The position numbers and the translations under genes were made by a program. From Alphaproteobacteria bacterium (GTDB lineage: Bacteria > Pseudomonadota > Alphaproteobacteria > Ferrovibrionales > Ferrovibrionaceae): DNA of 64,000 nucleotides. Below the pieces are notes generated by a model, which was given only the letters and a program-made list of their open reading frames with translations, did no database searches and was not told where the DNA came from. The stretch covers positions 310,001-374,000 of the forward strand of contig JAFKFH010000008.1 of the NCBI GenBank assembly GCA_017307375.1, written 5' to 3'. The stretch's first letter is position 1. Each line of letters begins with the position of its first letter. Positions 33,174-42,356 of this stretch are shown piece by piece.

Positions 33174-33926
33174 ATGACCGAAACCAGCCGTACCGTCGCC
33201 ATTCGCATCGCGCGCCCGATGGCCCAGGTCTACGATATTGTCGCGGCCCCGGCGCGGATGACGGAATGGGCATCGGGCCTTGCCACCCGGCTCGACGAAA
33301 TCGATGGCAGGTGGGTCGGCCAGACGCCGGAGGGCCGCGCCGTCATCCGCTTCACCCCGCGCAACGACTTCGGCATCGCCGACCACTGGGTCAGCCTGGA
33401 CGGCCGGCCGGACATATACGTGCCGCTGCGCGTGATCGCCTGCGACGACGGGGCGGAAGTCCTGGTCACCGTGTTTCGCCGGGACCAGATGGACGACGCA
33501 GCCTTTGCCCGCGATATCGACTGGGTCGGGCGCGACCTTGCCCGGCTCAAGCAACTGGCCGAGCGCGAGCCGGCGCGCGACATGCCGTCGATTCGCGACG
33601 GCCGCGTCGACTACGTCGAGTTCCGCGCCCCCGACCTGGACCAGGTCGAGAGGTTCTACCGGGACCTGTTCGACTGGCGGTTCACCGCCTACGGCCCGCA
33701 ATACCGGGCTTTCACCGACGGTCGCATGGACGGCGGCTTCGCGCCCGCCGCGGCCGCGATGCCGCTGGTGGTCCTCTATACCGACGACCTCGAGGCGACG
33801 GCGGCAAGGGTTGCGGCCGCGGGCGTCAGGATCATCAAGCCGATCTTCGCCTTTCCCGGCGGCCGCCGTTTCCATTTCGCCGACCCCGCCGGCAACGAAC
33901 TGGCGGTGTGGTCGGACGGTCAGTAG
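33174..33926 (+). CDS. SRPBCC-VOC fusion protein
   Basis: 250 residues; ATG follows TGGAGGACAGGGC. Residues about 5-130 are a START/SRPBCC-like domain (ARPMAQVYDIVAAPARMTEWASG, YVPLRVIACDDGAEVLVTVFRR). Residues about 140-250 are a VOC (glyoxalase-like) domain (VDYVEFRAPDLDQVERFYRDLFDWRF, FHFADPAGNELAVWS). Both halves bind small ligands. The fusion is not one I recognise as characterised. It is convergent with the amidase gene and overlaps it by 7 bases. Confidence 0.87.
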   Translation: MTETSRTVAIRIARPMAQVYDIVAAPARMTEWASGLATRLDEIDGRWVGQTPEGRAVIRFTPRNDFGIADHWVSLDGRPDIYVPLRVIACDDGAEVLVTVFRRDQMDDAAFARDIDWVGRDLARLKQLAEREPARDMPSIRDGRVDYVEFRAPDLDQVERFYRDLFDWRFTAYGPQYRAFTDGRMDGGFAPAAAAMPLVVLYTDDLEATAARVAAAGVRIIKPIFAFPGGRRFHFADPAGNELAVWSDGQ

Positions 33927-35347
33927 CCGGGCGGCGGCGCGAAGCCGCCGATCGCCTCGGCCAGCAGCCGGACGAAGGCGATCGTCGTCCGGTCCTCCAG
34001 ATGCGGCCCGATCGCCTGCAGGCCGATCGGCAGTCCATCGGCATCAAGGCCGGCGGGCAACGCGGTGGCCGGCAATCCGGCCATGTTGGCGATGCCGCAC
34101 CAGATCGACTGGCTGTTATAGGGGATCTCTCGCCCGTCGACCGCGAGAGTGCGGACGGTCTGGTCGCGATGGTCATGCGGAAAGGCGGTCGTCGGCGTGA
34201 CCGGGCACAGGACGATGTCCCAGTCGCCGAAGACCTGACGCCAGAGATGGCGGATCCAGCTGCGCTGGCGGTCGGCCACGATCCAGTCGCGGTGCGACAG
34301 CGTCAGGGCCGTCTGCGGATCATCGTCGGTGCCGCTGGCCCGGGCGCGCATCTCGTCATAAGCCTGCTGCGGCATGTCGGCGCCGGCGAACGACAGCAGC
34401 AGGCGGCCGAACACCCGCGCGACCATCCGCAGATCCGGCAGGCCCGGCGCCTCGCGGCCGACGGTGCAGCCGGCCCGGATCAGATCGTCGGCGACCGCGT
34501 TCAGCCGGGTCCGGATCGCCGCCTGCAGCGGGACCAGCGGGTGGTGGTCCAGCACTAGCACGCGATGGTCCCTCAACGTCCGATGCCGGGCCGGCGGCAA
34601 GGCGAGCCGGTAGGCCGCCGCATCGAGATCGGGCCCGGCCAGGACATCGAGGGCGAGGTCGAGATCGGCGGCGCTGCGCGCCATCGGACCCGCGACCGCC
34701 ATGTCGATCGCCGGCATCGTCGACAGCCGCGGCGCGCCGGGGGGCGACGCGCCGCGCAACGGCACCAGCCCGTAGGACGGCTTGTGGCCGTAGACGCCAC
34801 AGAAGGCTGCGGGCACGCGGATCGAACCGGCGAGATCGCTGCCGACCTCCAGCGCGACGAATCCGGCCGCCAGGGCCGCGGCGCTGCCGCCCGACGATCC
34901 ACCGGAGGTACGGGCGGCATTCCAGGGATTGGAGGTGACCCCGTAGATCGGATTGGCCGCCTGCCAGTCCGTCAGCATCACCGGCACGTTGGTCTTGCCC
35001 AGCACGACCGCGCCCGCGGCCTTCAGCCGCTGCACGACCACCGCGTCTTCGGGAGCCAGCGACTTTTCGCTGCCCGCCACGCCCCAGGTGGTGGGCAGGC
35101 CGGCGACGTCGAAACATTCCTTCACCGTCACCGGCAGGCCGAGGAGCGCGCCTGCACCGCCACGCCTGCGGGTTTCGTCGGCCTGGCGAGCCGCTGCCAG
35201 CGCCCGCTCGAAATCGCGGACCACGACGGCGTTGATCGTACCGTCGCAGGCCTCGATCCGGGTGATGGCCCGCTCGGCCAGTTCGACCGAGGAAACTTGC
35301 CGGCGATCGAGAGCTTCGATCAGGTCGGTAGCGCCTTGCCAGATCAT
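33920..35347 (-). CDS. Amidase (amidase signature family)
   Basis: 475 residues from the ATG at 35347, preceded by AGGA. The Ser-cisSer-Lys triad is visible: Lys in VTVKECFD, cis-Ser in TSGGSSGGSAA, and nucleophile Ser in GSDLAGSIRVPA. The order and spacing match the amidase signature family. Longer in-frame starts upstream (to 35842) run through non-coding sequence and lack a ribosome site. The substrate is unknown; GatA function is unlikely without gatB/gatC beside it. Confidence 0.9.
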   Translation of the reverse strand: MIWQGATDLIEALDRRQVSSVELAERAITRIEACDGTINAVVVRDFERALAAARQADETRRRGGAGALLGLPVTVKECFDVAGLPTTWGVAGSEKSLAPEDAVVVQRLKAAGAVVLGKTNVPVMLTDWQAANPIYGVTSNPWNAARTSGGSSGGSAAALAAGFVALEVGSDLAGSIRVPAAFCGVYGHKPSYGLVPLRGASPPGAPRLSTMPAIDMAVAGPMARSAADLDLALDVLAGPDLDAAAYRLALPPARHRTLRDHRVLVLDHHPLVPLQAAIRTRLNAVADDLIRAGCTVGREAPGLPDLRMVARVFGRLLLSFAGADMPQQAYDEMRARASGTDDDPQTALTLSHRDWIVADRQRSWIRHLWRQVFGDWDIVLCPVTPTTAFPHDHRDQTVRTLAVDGREIPYNSQSIWCGIANMAGLPATALPAGLDADGLPIGLQAIGPHLEDRTTIAFVRLLAEAIGGFAPPPGY

Positions 35348-35640
35348 CAGTTGTCGTCCTCGCTCAGTGGATGACGAGAGGATAGCAACCCGACCGGGCG
35401 ACGCTTGATCGGGATTGCGCATCGACGCCTGCAGCCCCCAAGCGGCCCTTGGCCGTAACCTCGTCCCGCGAAAGGTTTGACGGATCGACCCACAGGACCG
35501 CGTGCCCGGTGGTGCGGAAAGCGGTAGTGGATCACGGATGGGGCGACGTGCTATGCGCGAGCTTACCGGCCCAACAGGCCGGCCCGTCGCAAAGGCGAAT
35601 ACTTTCGTCTCAACTTTCAGGCAATGCGCAGGGGAAACGC

Positions 35641-36480
35641 ATGTCGCTGACGGCAAAGGCCTTATGGGTGATCGAGCGGCACCTGTTCCAGGCCGCAACC
35701 CTGGCCGACATCGCCTCTGCCTGCGGCGTTTCGCGCCATCATCTGGCCCATGCCTTCGCGCGGACAACGGGTATGTCGGTGCTGGCCTATCTGCGCGGCC
35801 GCCGCCTGACCGAGGCGGCGCGGGCGCTGGCTGCCGGCGCATCCGACATCCTCGATGTCGCGATCGGCGCCGGCTACGGCTCGCACGAAGCCTTTACCCG
35901 CGCCTTCCGGGCGCAATTCGGCACCACGCCGGCCGCCGTGCGGCGCGGCGGCAGTGTCGAAGGTATCCCCCTCGTGACCGCAATGGGCGATACCGACCGG
36001 ACTCCGCTGTCGCTGGATCCCCCGCGTTTCGAGATGACCGGCGTCATCCACCTGATCGGCCTGTTCCGGCGCCACCGGTTCGACCACACCCGGCCGATCG
36101 CCCAGCAGTGGCAGGAATTCATTCCGGAACACGCCGGCATCGGCCCCAAGATCCAGCCGGTGCCGGTCGGCGTCGTCCGTGCCTTGGACGACATGGGCAA
36201 TTTCGACTACGGCTGCGCCAGCGAGGTGACGGCCCGGGCGGAGGCGCCAGCAGGCCTGAAGCGACTGCGGCTGGCACCACAGCTCTATGCCGTCTTCACC
36301 CATCGCAGCCATGTCTCGGCGCTGGACGGCAGCTACGGGGCGGTTTGGGACGTCTGGATGCCGAACTCGGGCGATTGCGCGCCGGTGACTGCGCCATCGC
36401 TGGAACGCCATTTGCCGGCATTCGATCCGCGAACCGGCGATGGCGGGGTCGAGATCTGGGTGCCGGTGATCAGGCGCTGA
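35641..36480 (+). CDS. AraC-family regulator with GyrI-like effector domain
   Basis: 279 residues. The two AraC HTHs are at the N-terminus (about 5-103: HHLAHAFARTTGMSVLAYLRGRRL, VAIGAGYGSHEAFTRAFRAQFG). The C-terminal about 150 residues form a GyrI/effector-binding domain (FEMTGVIHLIGL, QLYAVFTHRSHVSALDGSYGAVWDVWMP, VEIWVPV), the MarA/Rob-like layout. It likely binds a small molecule directly. It is convergent with aapP. Confidence 0.92.
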   Translation: MSLTAKALWVIERHLFQAATLADIASACGVSRHHLAHAFARTTGMSVLAYLRGRRLTEAARALAAGASDILDVAIGAGYGSHEAFTRAFRAQFGTTPAAVRRGGSVEGIPLVTAMGDTDRTPLSLDPPRFEMTGVIHLIGLFRRHRFDHTRPIAQQWQEFIPEHAGIGPKIQPVPVGVVRALDDMGNFDYGCASEVTARAEAPAGLKRLRLAPQLYAVFTHRSHVSALDGSYGAVWDVWMPNSGDCAPVTAPSLERHLPAFDPRTGDGGVEIWVPVIRR

Positions 36481-36485
36481 TCGGT

Positions 36486-36510
36486 GGGGCGAGGCCCGAA
36501 GGCCCCGCCC
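36486..36510. terminator. Stem-loop between AraC gene and aapP, possible terminator
   Basis: GGGGCG and CGCCC flank GGCC-CGAA-GGCC with one-base bulges. It lies between convergent genes. There is no T-run on the plus side, so the call is weak. Confidence 0.4.
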
Positions 36511-36519
36511 TGCCCGTCT

Positions 36520-37263
36520 TCAGTGCGCCAGGATCTGGCTCAGGAACAGCTTGGTCCGCTCGTTCTGCGGGCTGTGGAAGAAGGTCTCCGGGTCGTTCTG
36601 CTCGATGATCTGGCCGCGGTCCATGAAGATCACGCGGTGGGCGACCGAGCGGGCGAAGCCCATCTCGTGGGTCACGCACAGCATGGTCATGCCGCTGTCC
36701 TCGGCCAGCCCGATCATGACGTCCAGCACTTCCTTGACCATTTCCGGATCCAGCGCCGAGGTCGGTTCGTCGAACAGCATGATCTTCGGGTTCATGCACA
36801 GCGAGCGGGCGATCGCCACGCGCTGTTGCTGACCACCCGAGAGCTGGCCCGGATACTTGTTCGCCTGCTCGGGGATGCGCACCCGCTTGAGGTACTTCAT
36901 CGCGATTTCCTCGGCCTCGGCGCGCGGCATCTTGCGCACCCAGATCGGACCAAGGCAGCAATTCTCCAGCACGGTCAGATGCGGGAACAGGTTGAAGTGC
37001 TGGAACACCATGCCGACTTCGCGGCGAATCTGCTCGATGTTCTTGACGTCGTCGGTCAGTTCGATGCCGTCGACCTTGATCGAGCCGGCCTGATGCTCCT
37101 CAAGCCGGTTGATGCAGCGGATCAGCGTCGACTTGCCCGAGCCCGAAGGGCCGCAGACCACGATCCGCTCGCCCTTCGAGACCGCGAGTTCGATATCGCG
37201 CAACACGTGGAACTCGCCGTACCACTTGTTGACCTTGTTCATCGTGATGATCGGTTGGGACAT
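36520..37263 (-). CDS. aapP: General L-amino acid ABC transporter, ATP-binding protein
   Basis: 247 residues. Walker [13 protein letters not shown] signature [13 protein letters not shown] and Walker [15 protein letters not shown] are intact. N-terminus [22 protein letters not shown] is typical of polar amino-acid ATPases (GlnQ/AapP). Last gene of aapJQMP; 10 bases after aapM. Confidence 0.94.
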   Translation of the reverse strand: MSQPIITMNKVNKWYGEFHVLRDIELAVSKGERIVVCGPSGSGKSTLIRCINRLEEHQAGSIKVDGIELTDDVKNIEQIRREVGMVFQHFNLFPHLTVLENCCLGPIWVRKMPRAEAEEIAMKYLKRVRIPEQANKYPGQLSGGQQQRVAIARSLCMNPKIMLFDEPTSALDPEMVKEVLDVMIGLAEDSGMTMLCVTHEMGFARSVAHRVIFMDRGQIIEQNDPETFFHSPQNERTKLFLSQILAH

Positions 37264-37273
37264 GGTTCAAGCC

Positions 37274-38380
37274 TCAACGACGTTTGTGGCCGACATCCAG
37301 CACCCGTTCGATCTTGATGCTGATGCGCGAGATGGAGAAGCAGAAGACGAAGAAGATCAGGCCGGCGACGACGAAACCGTCGAAGAAGAACGATCGCCAC
37401 TGCGGCTCGTTGAACGCGATCTTCGACGTGTTCAGCAGATCGTAGAGCGCGATGATGGTGACGAGCGACGTGTCCTTCAGCGTCGAGATGAAGTTGTTGA
37501 CGATCGACGGGATCGAGATCTTCAGGGCCTGGGGCAGCACGATCAGCGACATCTTGCGCCAGTAGCCGAGGCCGAGCGCGTCGGCCGCCTCGTACTGGCC
37601 CTTCGGCACCGCCTGCAGGCCGCCACGGATCGCCTCGGCCGTGTAGGCCGCGGTGAACAGGATGATGCCGACCTGGGCGCGCAGCACCTTGTCGATCGTG
37701 ATGTTCTCCGGCAGGAACAGCGGAAACATCACCGAGGCCATGAACAGCACCGAGATCAGCGGCACGCCGCGGATCAGTTCGATATAGGCGACGCACAGTG
37801 CCTTGATCGCCGGCATGTGCGAGCGCCGGCCCAGCGCCAGCACGATGCCGAGCGGGAAGGCGAAGATGATGCCGGCGAAGGCGAGCAGCAGGGTCAGCGG
37901 CAGGCCGCCCCACTTCGACGTCTCGACGACCTTCAGGCCGAGCCCGCCATACATCAGCCACAGCACGACCGCGAGTGCCGCGACCCAGCCGTAGATCAGC
38001 TTCTTGCCCCAGAAGCGCCGGATGGCCGAGAGGCCGACCATTGCGACGAACAGGAAGATGACCAGGGCGCCGCGCCACTGCTGGTCGTAGTCGAAGGGGC
38101 CGAACAGGATGAAGCGATAGCGATCCTGGATGGCGAGCCAGCAGGCCCCTTTGCCCAGCATGTCCTGGCAGGTCTGCGGCGTGCCGGTCCAGACCGCGTT
38201 GAACACGGTATAGGACAGCGCGCCCCAGATCACCTTGTAGGCGACGAAGGCGGCAACGATCGTGATGATCGTGTTGAGCCAGCCGGAGAACAGGTTGTGC
38301 CGGGCCCAGCCCAGCGCCCCGGTCTCCGAGGCGGGCGGCCGGCGTGCCGGAATCAGATCGGCGTCTGCAGCAGCGGTCAT
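37274..38380 (-). CDS. aapM: General L-amino acid ABC transporter permease
   Basis: 368 residues, longer than typical polar amino-acid permeases but normal for AapM/BztC. The HisMQ-type permease motif lies near the end (FTAAYTAEAIRGGLQAVPKGQYEAADALGL), preceded by extra N-terminal membrane helices and a periplasmic segment with two cysteines. It forms a heterodimer with AapQ. It begins 1 base from the aapQ stop. Confidence 0.93.
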   Translation of the reverse strand: MTAAADADLIPARRPPASETGALGWARHNLFSGWLNTIITIVAAFVAYKVIWGALSYTVFNAVWTGTPQTCQDMLGKGACWLAIQDRYRFILFGPFDYDQQWRGALVIFLFVAMVGLSAIRRFWGKKLIYGWVAALAVVLWLMYGGLGLKVVETSKWGGLPLTLLLAFAGIIFAFPLGIVLALGRRSHMPAIKALCVAYIELIRGVPLISVLFMASVMFPLFLPENITIDKVLRAQVGIILFTAAYTAEAIRGGLQAVPKGQYEAADALGLGYWRKMSLIVLPQALKISIPSIVNNFISTLKDTSLVTIIALYDLLNTSKIAFNEPQWRSFFFDGFVVAGLIFFVFCFSISRISIKIERVLDVGHKRR

Positions 38381-38381
38381 C

Positions 38382-39572
38382 TCAGCGCTCCACCAACGCG
38401 ATATGCTTGTTGTACCAGTTCATGAACAGCGAGATCGCCAGCGAGATGGCGAGGTAGACGCCCATGATGATGGCAATGCATTCGACGGCCTGGCCGGTCT
38501 GGTTCAGCGCGGTATTGCCGGTCGAGACCAGGTCCGGATAGCCGATCGCCACCGCCAGCGACGAATTCTTCGTCAGGTTCAGATACTGGCTGGTCAGCGG
38601 CGGAACGATGACACGCAGCGACTGCGGAAACACGACGAGGCGGGTGACCAGCATCGGCCTCAGCCCCAGCGCGCGGGCCGCCTCGGTCTGGCCATGCGAG
38701 ACCGCCTGGATGCCCGAGCGCACGACTTCGGCGATGAACGCGCCGGTATAGGTCGAAAGGCCTACGACCATCGCGGCGAATTCGGGCGACAGCACGCTGC
38801 CGCCGGCGAAATTGAACCCCTTCAGCTCGGGAATGCCGAGCGTCAGCGGCGCGCCGGCAACGAGCCAGGCGACCAGCGGCAGGCCGACGATGAAGCCGAG
38901 CGCCGGCAGCAACAGCGGCGCCGCATTGCCGGTCTCGTCCTGGCGACGCTTGGCCCAGCGGGCATAACCCCAGGTGAGCGCGATGCCGACCAGGAACAGC
39001 ACGGCCATCCAGGTGTGGACCGGTTCGGCCTCGATCGACGGGTAGTAGACGCCGCGACCGGTCAGGAATACCCCAGGTATCATCTGCACCGCCTGGCGCG
39101 GGCCGGGCATCGCGATGATCAGGCCGTACCAGATGATCAGCTGCAGCAGCAGCGGAACGTTGCGCAGGCTTTCGACATAGACCGTCGCCATCCGCGCGAC
39201 CAGCCAGTTCGGCGACAGCCGCGCCAAGCCGACGATGACGCCGATGATCGTCGCGAGGACGATGCCGATCACCGCCACCTTGATGGTGTTGAGGAAGCCG
39301 ACGAGGATCGCCCGGCCATAGGAATCGGCCGGCGAATACTCGATGACATGCTCGGAAATGCCGAACCCGGCCTCGCGGCCGAGGAAACTCCAGCCGGTGG
39401 CGATGTTGCGCGTCGCCATGTTGTGCATGGTGTTCGACACGAGATACCAGCCCAGCAGGATCACCGCACTGAGGGCGAGAATCTGAAACGCAATGGCGCG
39501 GGCGTTGCGGTCGCGATACCACGGCACGGTCGGCTTGACCGTGATGGTCGCGCTGTCGTGGCTTGTAGCCAT
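38382..39572 (-). CDS. aapQ: General L-amino acid ABC transporter permease
   Basis: 396 residues, the AapQ/BztB length. The permease EAA-like motif is YTGAFIAEVVRSGIQAVSHGQTEAARALGL. It has extra membrane helices at the N-terminus and a large periplasmic region. Second gene of the operon; a stem-loop terminator and about 310 bases separate it from aapJ. Confidence 0.93.
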   Translation of the reverse strand: MATSHDSATITVKPTVPWYRDRNARAIAFQILALSAVILLGWYLVSNTMHNMATRNIATGWSFLGREAGFGISEHVIEYSPADSYGRAILVGFLNTIKVAVIGIVLATIIGVIVGLARLSPNWLVARMATVYVESLRNVPLLLQLIIWYGLIIAMPGPRQAVQMIPGVFLTGRGVYYPSIEAEPVHTWMAVLFLVGIALTWGYARWAKRRQDETGNAAPLLLPALGFIVGLPLVAWLVAGAPLTLGIPELKGFNFAGGSVLSPEFAAMVVGLSTYTGAFIAEVVRSGIQAVSHGQTEAARALGLRPMLVTRLVVFPQSLRVIVPPLTSQYLNLTKNSSLAVAIGYPDLVSTGNTALNQTGQAVECIAIIMGVYLAISLAISLFMNWYNKHIALVER

Positions 39573-39827
39573 GCCCTTGCCTCCCTGTTCTTGTTGAAAC
39601 GAGGTCGTAAAGACAGCGCCTGGGGGCCTGCCCGTTCCCAGCCGGGCTTCAACCCCCGCTCTATGCTAGCGGAACGGCATGACGGTCATCGGGCCCCCAT
39701 CGTCGACATCCCCGGCTGGCTGCCTATTCCCCAGGCTGCCAACATTATGGTCACAATATTCGCGGGCGCTTGTGCGTCAAGACTTCTCGCCCCGCGCGCC
39801 GCCCCCGGCTTCCTGCACAAAGCAAAC

Positions 39828-39853
39828 GGCGTGCCAGGTAGCCCTGGCACGCC
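39828..39853 (-). terminator. Stem-loop terminator/attenuator between aapJ and aapQ
   Basis: GGCGTGCCAGG (39828-39838) pairs perfectly with CCTGGCACGCC (39843-39853) around a 4-base loop; on the minus strand GTTTGCTTTG follows. It lies 33 bases after the aapJ stop. Partial termination or mRNA protection here would give more binding protein than membrane components. The rest of the aapJ-aapQ spacer (39573-39827) shows no gene. Confidence 0.75.
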
Positions 39854-39886
39854 GCTCGTCACGAGAATTGCTCGCTCAGCCGCCGA

Positions 39887-40909
39887 TCAACGGAACGGCA
39901 TCGCGTACATCAGGCCGCCGTCGGTCCACAGTGCGTTCAGGCCGCGGTCGAGCTTAAGCGGGGTCTTGGCGCCGACGTTGCGCTCGAAGATCTCGCCGTA
40001 GTTGCCGACCGACTTGATCGCCTTCGCCAGCCAGTCTTCCGGCAGGCCGAGGTTCTTGCCCATGCCCGGGGTCGAGCCCAGCATGCGCTTGATCTCGGGG
40101 TCGGCCGAGTTCTTCATCTGCTCGACATTCGCCTGGGTGATGCCCTTTTCCTCGGCCGCGATCAGGCCATAGGTGGTCCACTTGACGATGTTGAACCATT
40201 CCCAGTCGCCCTGGCGGACGGACGGGCCGAGCGGCTCCTTGGAGATGATTTCCGGCAGGATGACGTAATCGGCGGCATTGCCGGCACGCGCGGCGCGGGT
40301 CGAGGCGAGGCCCGAGGCGTCGGTCGTGTAGGCGTCGCAGCGGCCTTCGAAGAAGGCCTTCTCGATGTCGGTCAGTTCCTGGATCACGACCGGCTTGAAG
40401 TCGATCTTCTGCGACCGGAAGTAGTCGGCGAGGTTCAGCTCGGTCGTGGTGCCGGGCTGCACGCAGACGGTGGCGCCGTTCAGCTCGCGGGCGCTCTTGA
40501 CGCCGAGCTTCTTGGCGACCATGAAGCCCTGGCCGTCATAATAGGTGACGCCGGCGAAGGCGAGGCCCAGCGCGGTGTCGCGGGTCTGCGTCCAGGTCGT
40601 GTTGCGCGACAGGATGTCGATCTCGCCCGATTGCAGGGCCGAGAAGCGCTGCTGGGCATTGGTCGGAACGAACTTGACCTTTTCGCCATCGCCGAGGACG
40701 GCGGCGGCAACCGCCTTGCAGACGTCGACGTCGAGGCCGGCGAACTTGCCCTGCGCGTCGGGCTGGGCAAAGCCGACGAGGCCGGTGTTGACGCCGCAGT
40801 TGACGACGCCGCGGCTCTTGATCGCATCGAGCGTCGCGCCGGCATGCGCCGAACCGGCGGCGGCGATCAGGGCCGTCGCGGCCGCAGCCGCCAGAAGACG
40901 AAGTTTCAT
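39887..40909 (-). CDS. aapJ: General L-amino acid ABC transporter, substrate-binding protein
   Basis: 340 residues from the ATG at 40909. Signal peptide MKLRLLAAAAATALIAAAGSAHAG. Family motifs: TLDAIKSRGVVNCGVNTGLVGFA, the LDVDVCKAVAAAVLGD strand-helix, and RNTTWTQTRDTALGL. This is the periplasmic receptor of the Aap/Bzt system, which takes up a broad range of amino acids. A further upstream start (41119) would run through non-coding sequence and is rejected. Confidence 0.95.
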   Translation of the reverse strand: MKLRLLAAAAATALIAAAGSAHAGATLDAIKSRGVVNCGVNTGLVGFAQPDAQGKFAGLDVDVCKAVAAAVLGDGEKVKFVPTNAQQRFSALQSGEIDILSRNTTWTQTRDTALGLAFAGVTYYDGQGFMVAKKLGVKSARELNGATVCVQPGTTTELNLADYFRSQKIDFKPVVIQELTDIEKAFFEGRCDAYTTDASGLASTRAARAGNAADYVILPEIISKEPLGPSVRQGDWEWFNIVKWTTYGLIAAEEKGITQANVEQMKNSADPEIKRMLGSTPGMGKNLGLPEDWLAKAIKSVGNYGEIFERNVGAKTPLKLDRGLNALWTDGGLMYAMPFR

Positions 40910-41175
40910 TTCTAGGTACCTTCCCTGTCCAGACGAGGGCCGGGAAAGACATGCGGCGAAGTTGCTTTCAGCAAGCCCCCCCGCCGGGTCGCACCCCCTG
41001 CCCCCAACGTGCGTGACCGTAACATAATTCGCGGCCACGGCAAGATTGATCGGGAGGCTGGCAGGACGGACGACCAAATGCGCCCAGTCCTTGTGCCGGC
41101 GGTGGCTCGAGGCTTGCAAGGCAAAGGCATTTCTGCCTCACTCGGCCCCCTTCCACAGCTCCATCGGGGAACAAG

Positions 41176-42351
41176 ATGCACGACGATACCCGCGTGATCC
41201 ATCTCGGCCGCGACCCCGCGGCCCAGGCCGGCGCGGTCAACCCGCCGGTCTATCATGCGTCGACCATCCTGTTCCCGACCGTCGCCGACCTGCAGGAAGC
41301 GCCCCGCCGCATCGCCCGCGACGAGCAGGCGCCGTATTACGGCCGGCGCGGCACGCCCTCGACCTTCGCCTTCGAGAATGCGGTGGCAGAGCTCGAAGGC
41401 GGCTATCGCGCCCTCACCTATCCGTCGGGCCTGGCAGCCGTCGCCGCCGCGCTGCTGGCGGTGACGCGCGCCGGTGACCACGTGCTGATGACCGACAGCG
41501 CCTATTCGCCGTCGCGCCATGTCTGCGACGCGATCCTCGCCCGCAACGGCGTCGAGACCACTTATTGCGACCCGCTGATCGGCGGCGGAATCGCCGCCCT
41601 GTTCCGTCCCAACACCCGGGTGGTCTATCTCGAGGCGCCGGGCTCGCTGACCTTCGAGATGCAGGACGTGCCGGCGATCGCGGCCGTGGCCCGCGCCCGC
41701 GGCATCCGCGTGCTGATGGACAACACCTGGGCCACGCCGCTGTACTTCAAGCCGTTCGAGCACGGCGTCGACCTGTCGATCCATGCCGCCACCAAGTACA
41801 TCGTCGGCCATTCCGATGCGATGCTGGGCGTGGTCGTCGCCAACCGGGAAGCCTGGCCCGAGTTGCGCGACATGACCCGCTCGCTCGGCCAGTGCGCCGG
41901 CCCCGACGACGTCTATCTTGCCCAGCGCGGCCTGCGCACCATGGCGACGCGCCTGCGCCAGCACCACCGGACCGGCCTCGACCTCGCCGAGTGGCTGAAG
42001 GGCCAGCCGGCAGTGGCCCGCGTGCTGCACCCCGCCCTGCCCGACGATCCCGGCCATGCCGTCTGGAAGCGGGATTTCCTCGGAGCTTCGGGCCTGTTCT
42101 CGATCGTGCTGAAGCCCTGCAGCGCCGCCCAGCTCGCCGCGATGGCCGACCATCTCGAACTCTTCGGCATGGGATATTCCTGGGGCGGCTATGAAAGCCT
42201 GTTCCTGCCGTCCTGGCCGGCACGCGACCGTACCGCGGTGCCCTGGGTCGCAGAAGGCCAGCTCGTGCGCATCCACGCCGGGCTCGAAGCGATCGACGAC
42301 CTGAAGGCCGATCTTGCCGCCGGCTTCGCCCGGCTGGCCGCGGCGGCCTGA
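41176..42351 (+). CDS. metC: Cystathionine beta-lyase
   Basis: 391 residues, PLP enzyme of the Cys/Met metabolism family. The N-terminus (DTRVIHLGRDP, VNPPVYHASTILFPT) and the YGRRGTPSTFAFENAVAELEGG block are typical of MetC. The PLP lysine is in HAATKYIVGHSD. It cleaves cystathionine to homocysteine in methionine synthesis. It is divergent from aapJ and ends 5 bases before the CLC gene. Confidence 0.92.
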   Translation: MHDDTRVIHLGRDPAAQAGAVNPPVYHASTILFPTVADLQEAPRRIARDEQAPYYGRRGTPSTFAFENAVAELEGGYRALTYPSGLAAVAAALLAVTRAGDHVLMTDSAYSPSRHVCDAILARNGVETTYCDPLIGGGIAALFRPNTRVVYLEAPGSLTFEMQDVPAIAAVARARGIRVLMDNTWATPLYFKPFEHGVDLSIHAATKYIVGHSDAMLGVVVANREAWPELRDMTRSLGQCAGPDDVYLAQRGLRTMATRLRQHHRTGLDLAEWLKGQPAVARVLHPALPDDPGHAVWKRDFLGASGLFSIVLKPCSAAQLAAMADHLELFGMGYSWGGYESLFLPSWPARDRTAVPWVAEGQLVRIHAGLEAIDDLKADLAAGFARLAAAA

Positions 42352-42356
42352 CCGGC

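Noticed and set aside
35348-35842. Long 5' extension of the amidase
   Set aside because: It has no ribosome site and no amidase homology; the ATG at 35347 gives the normal length.
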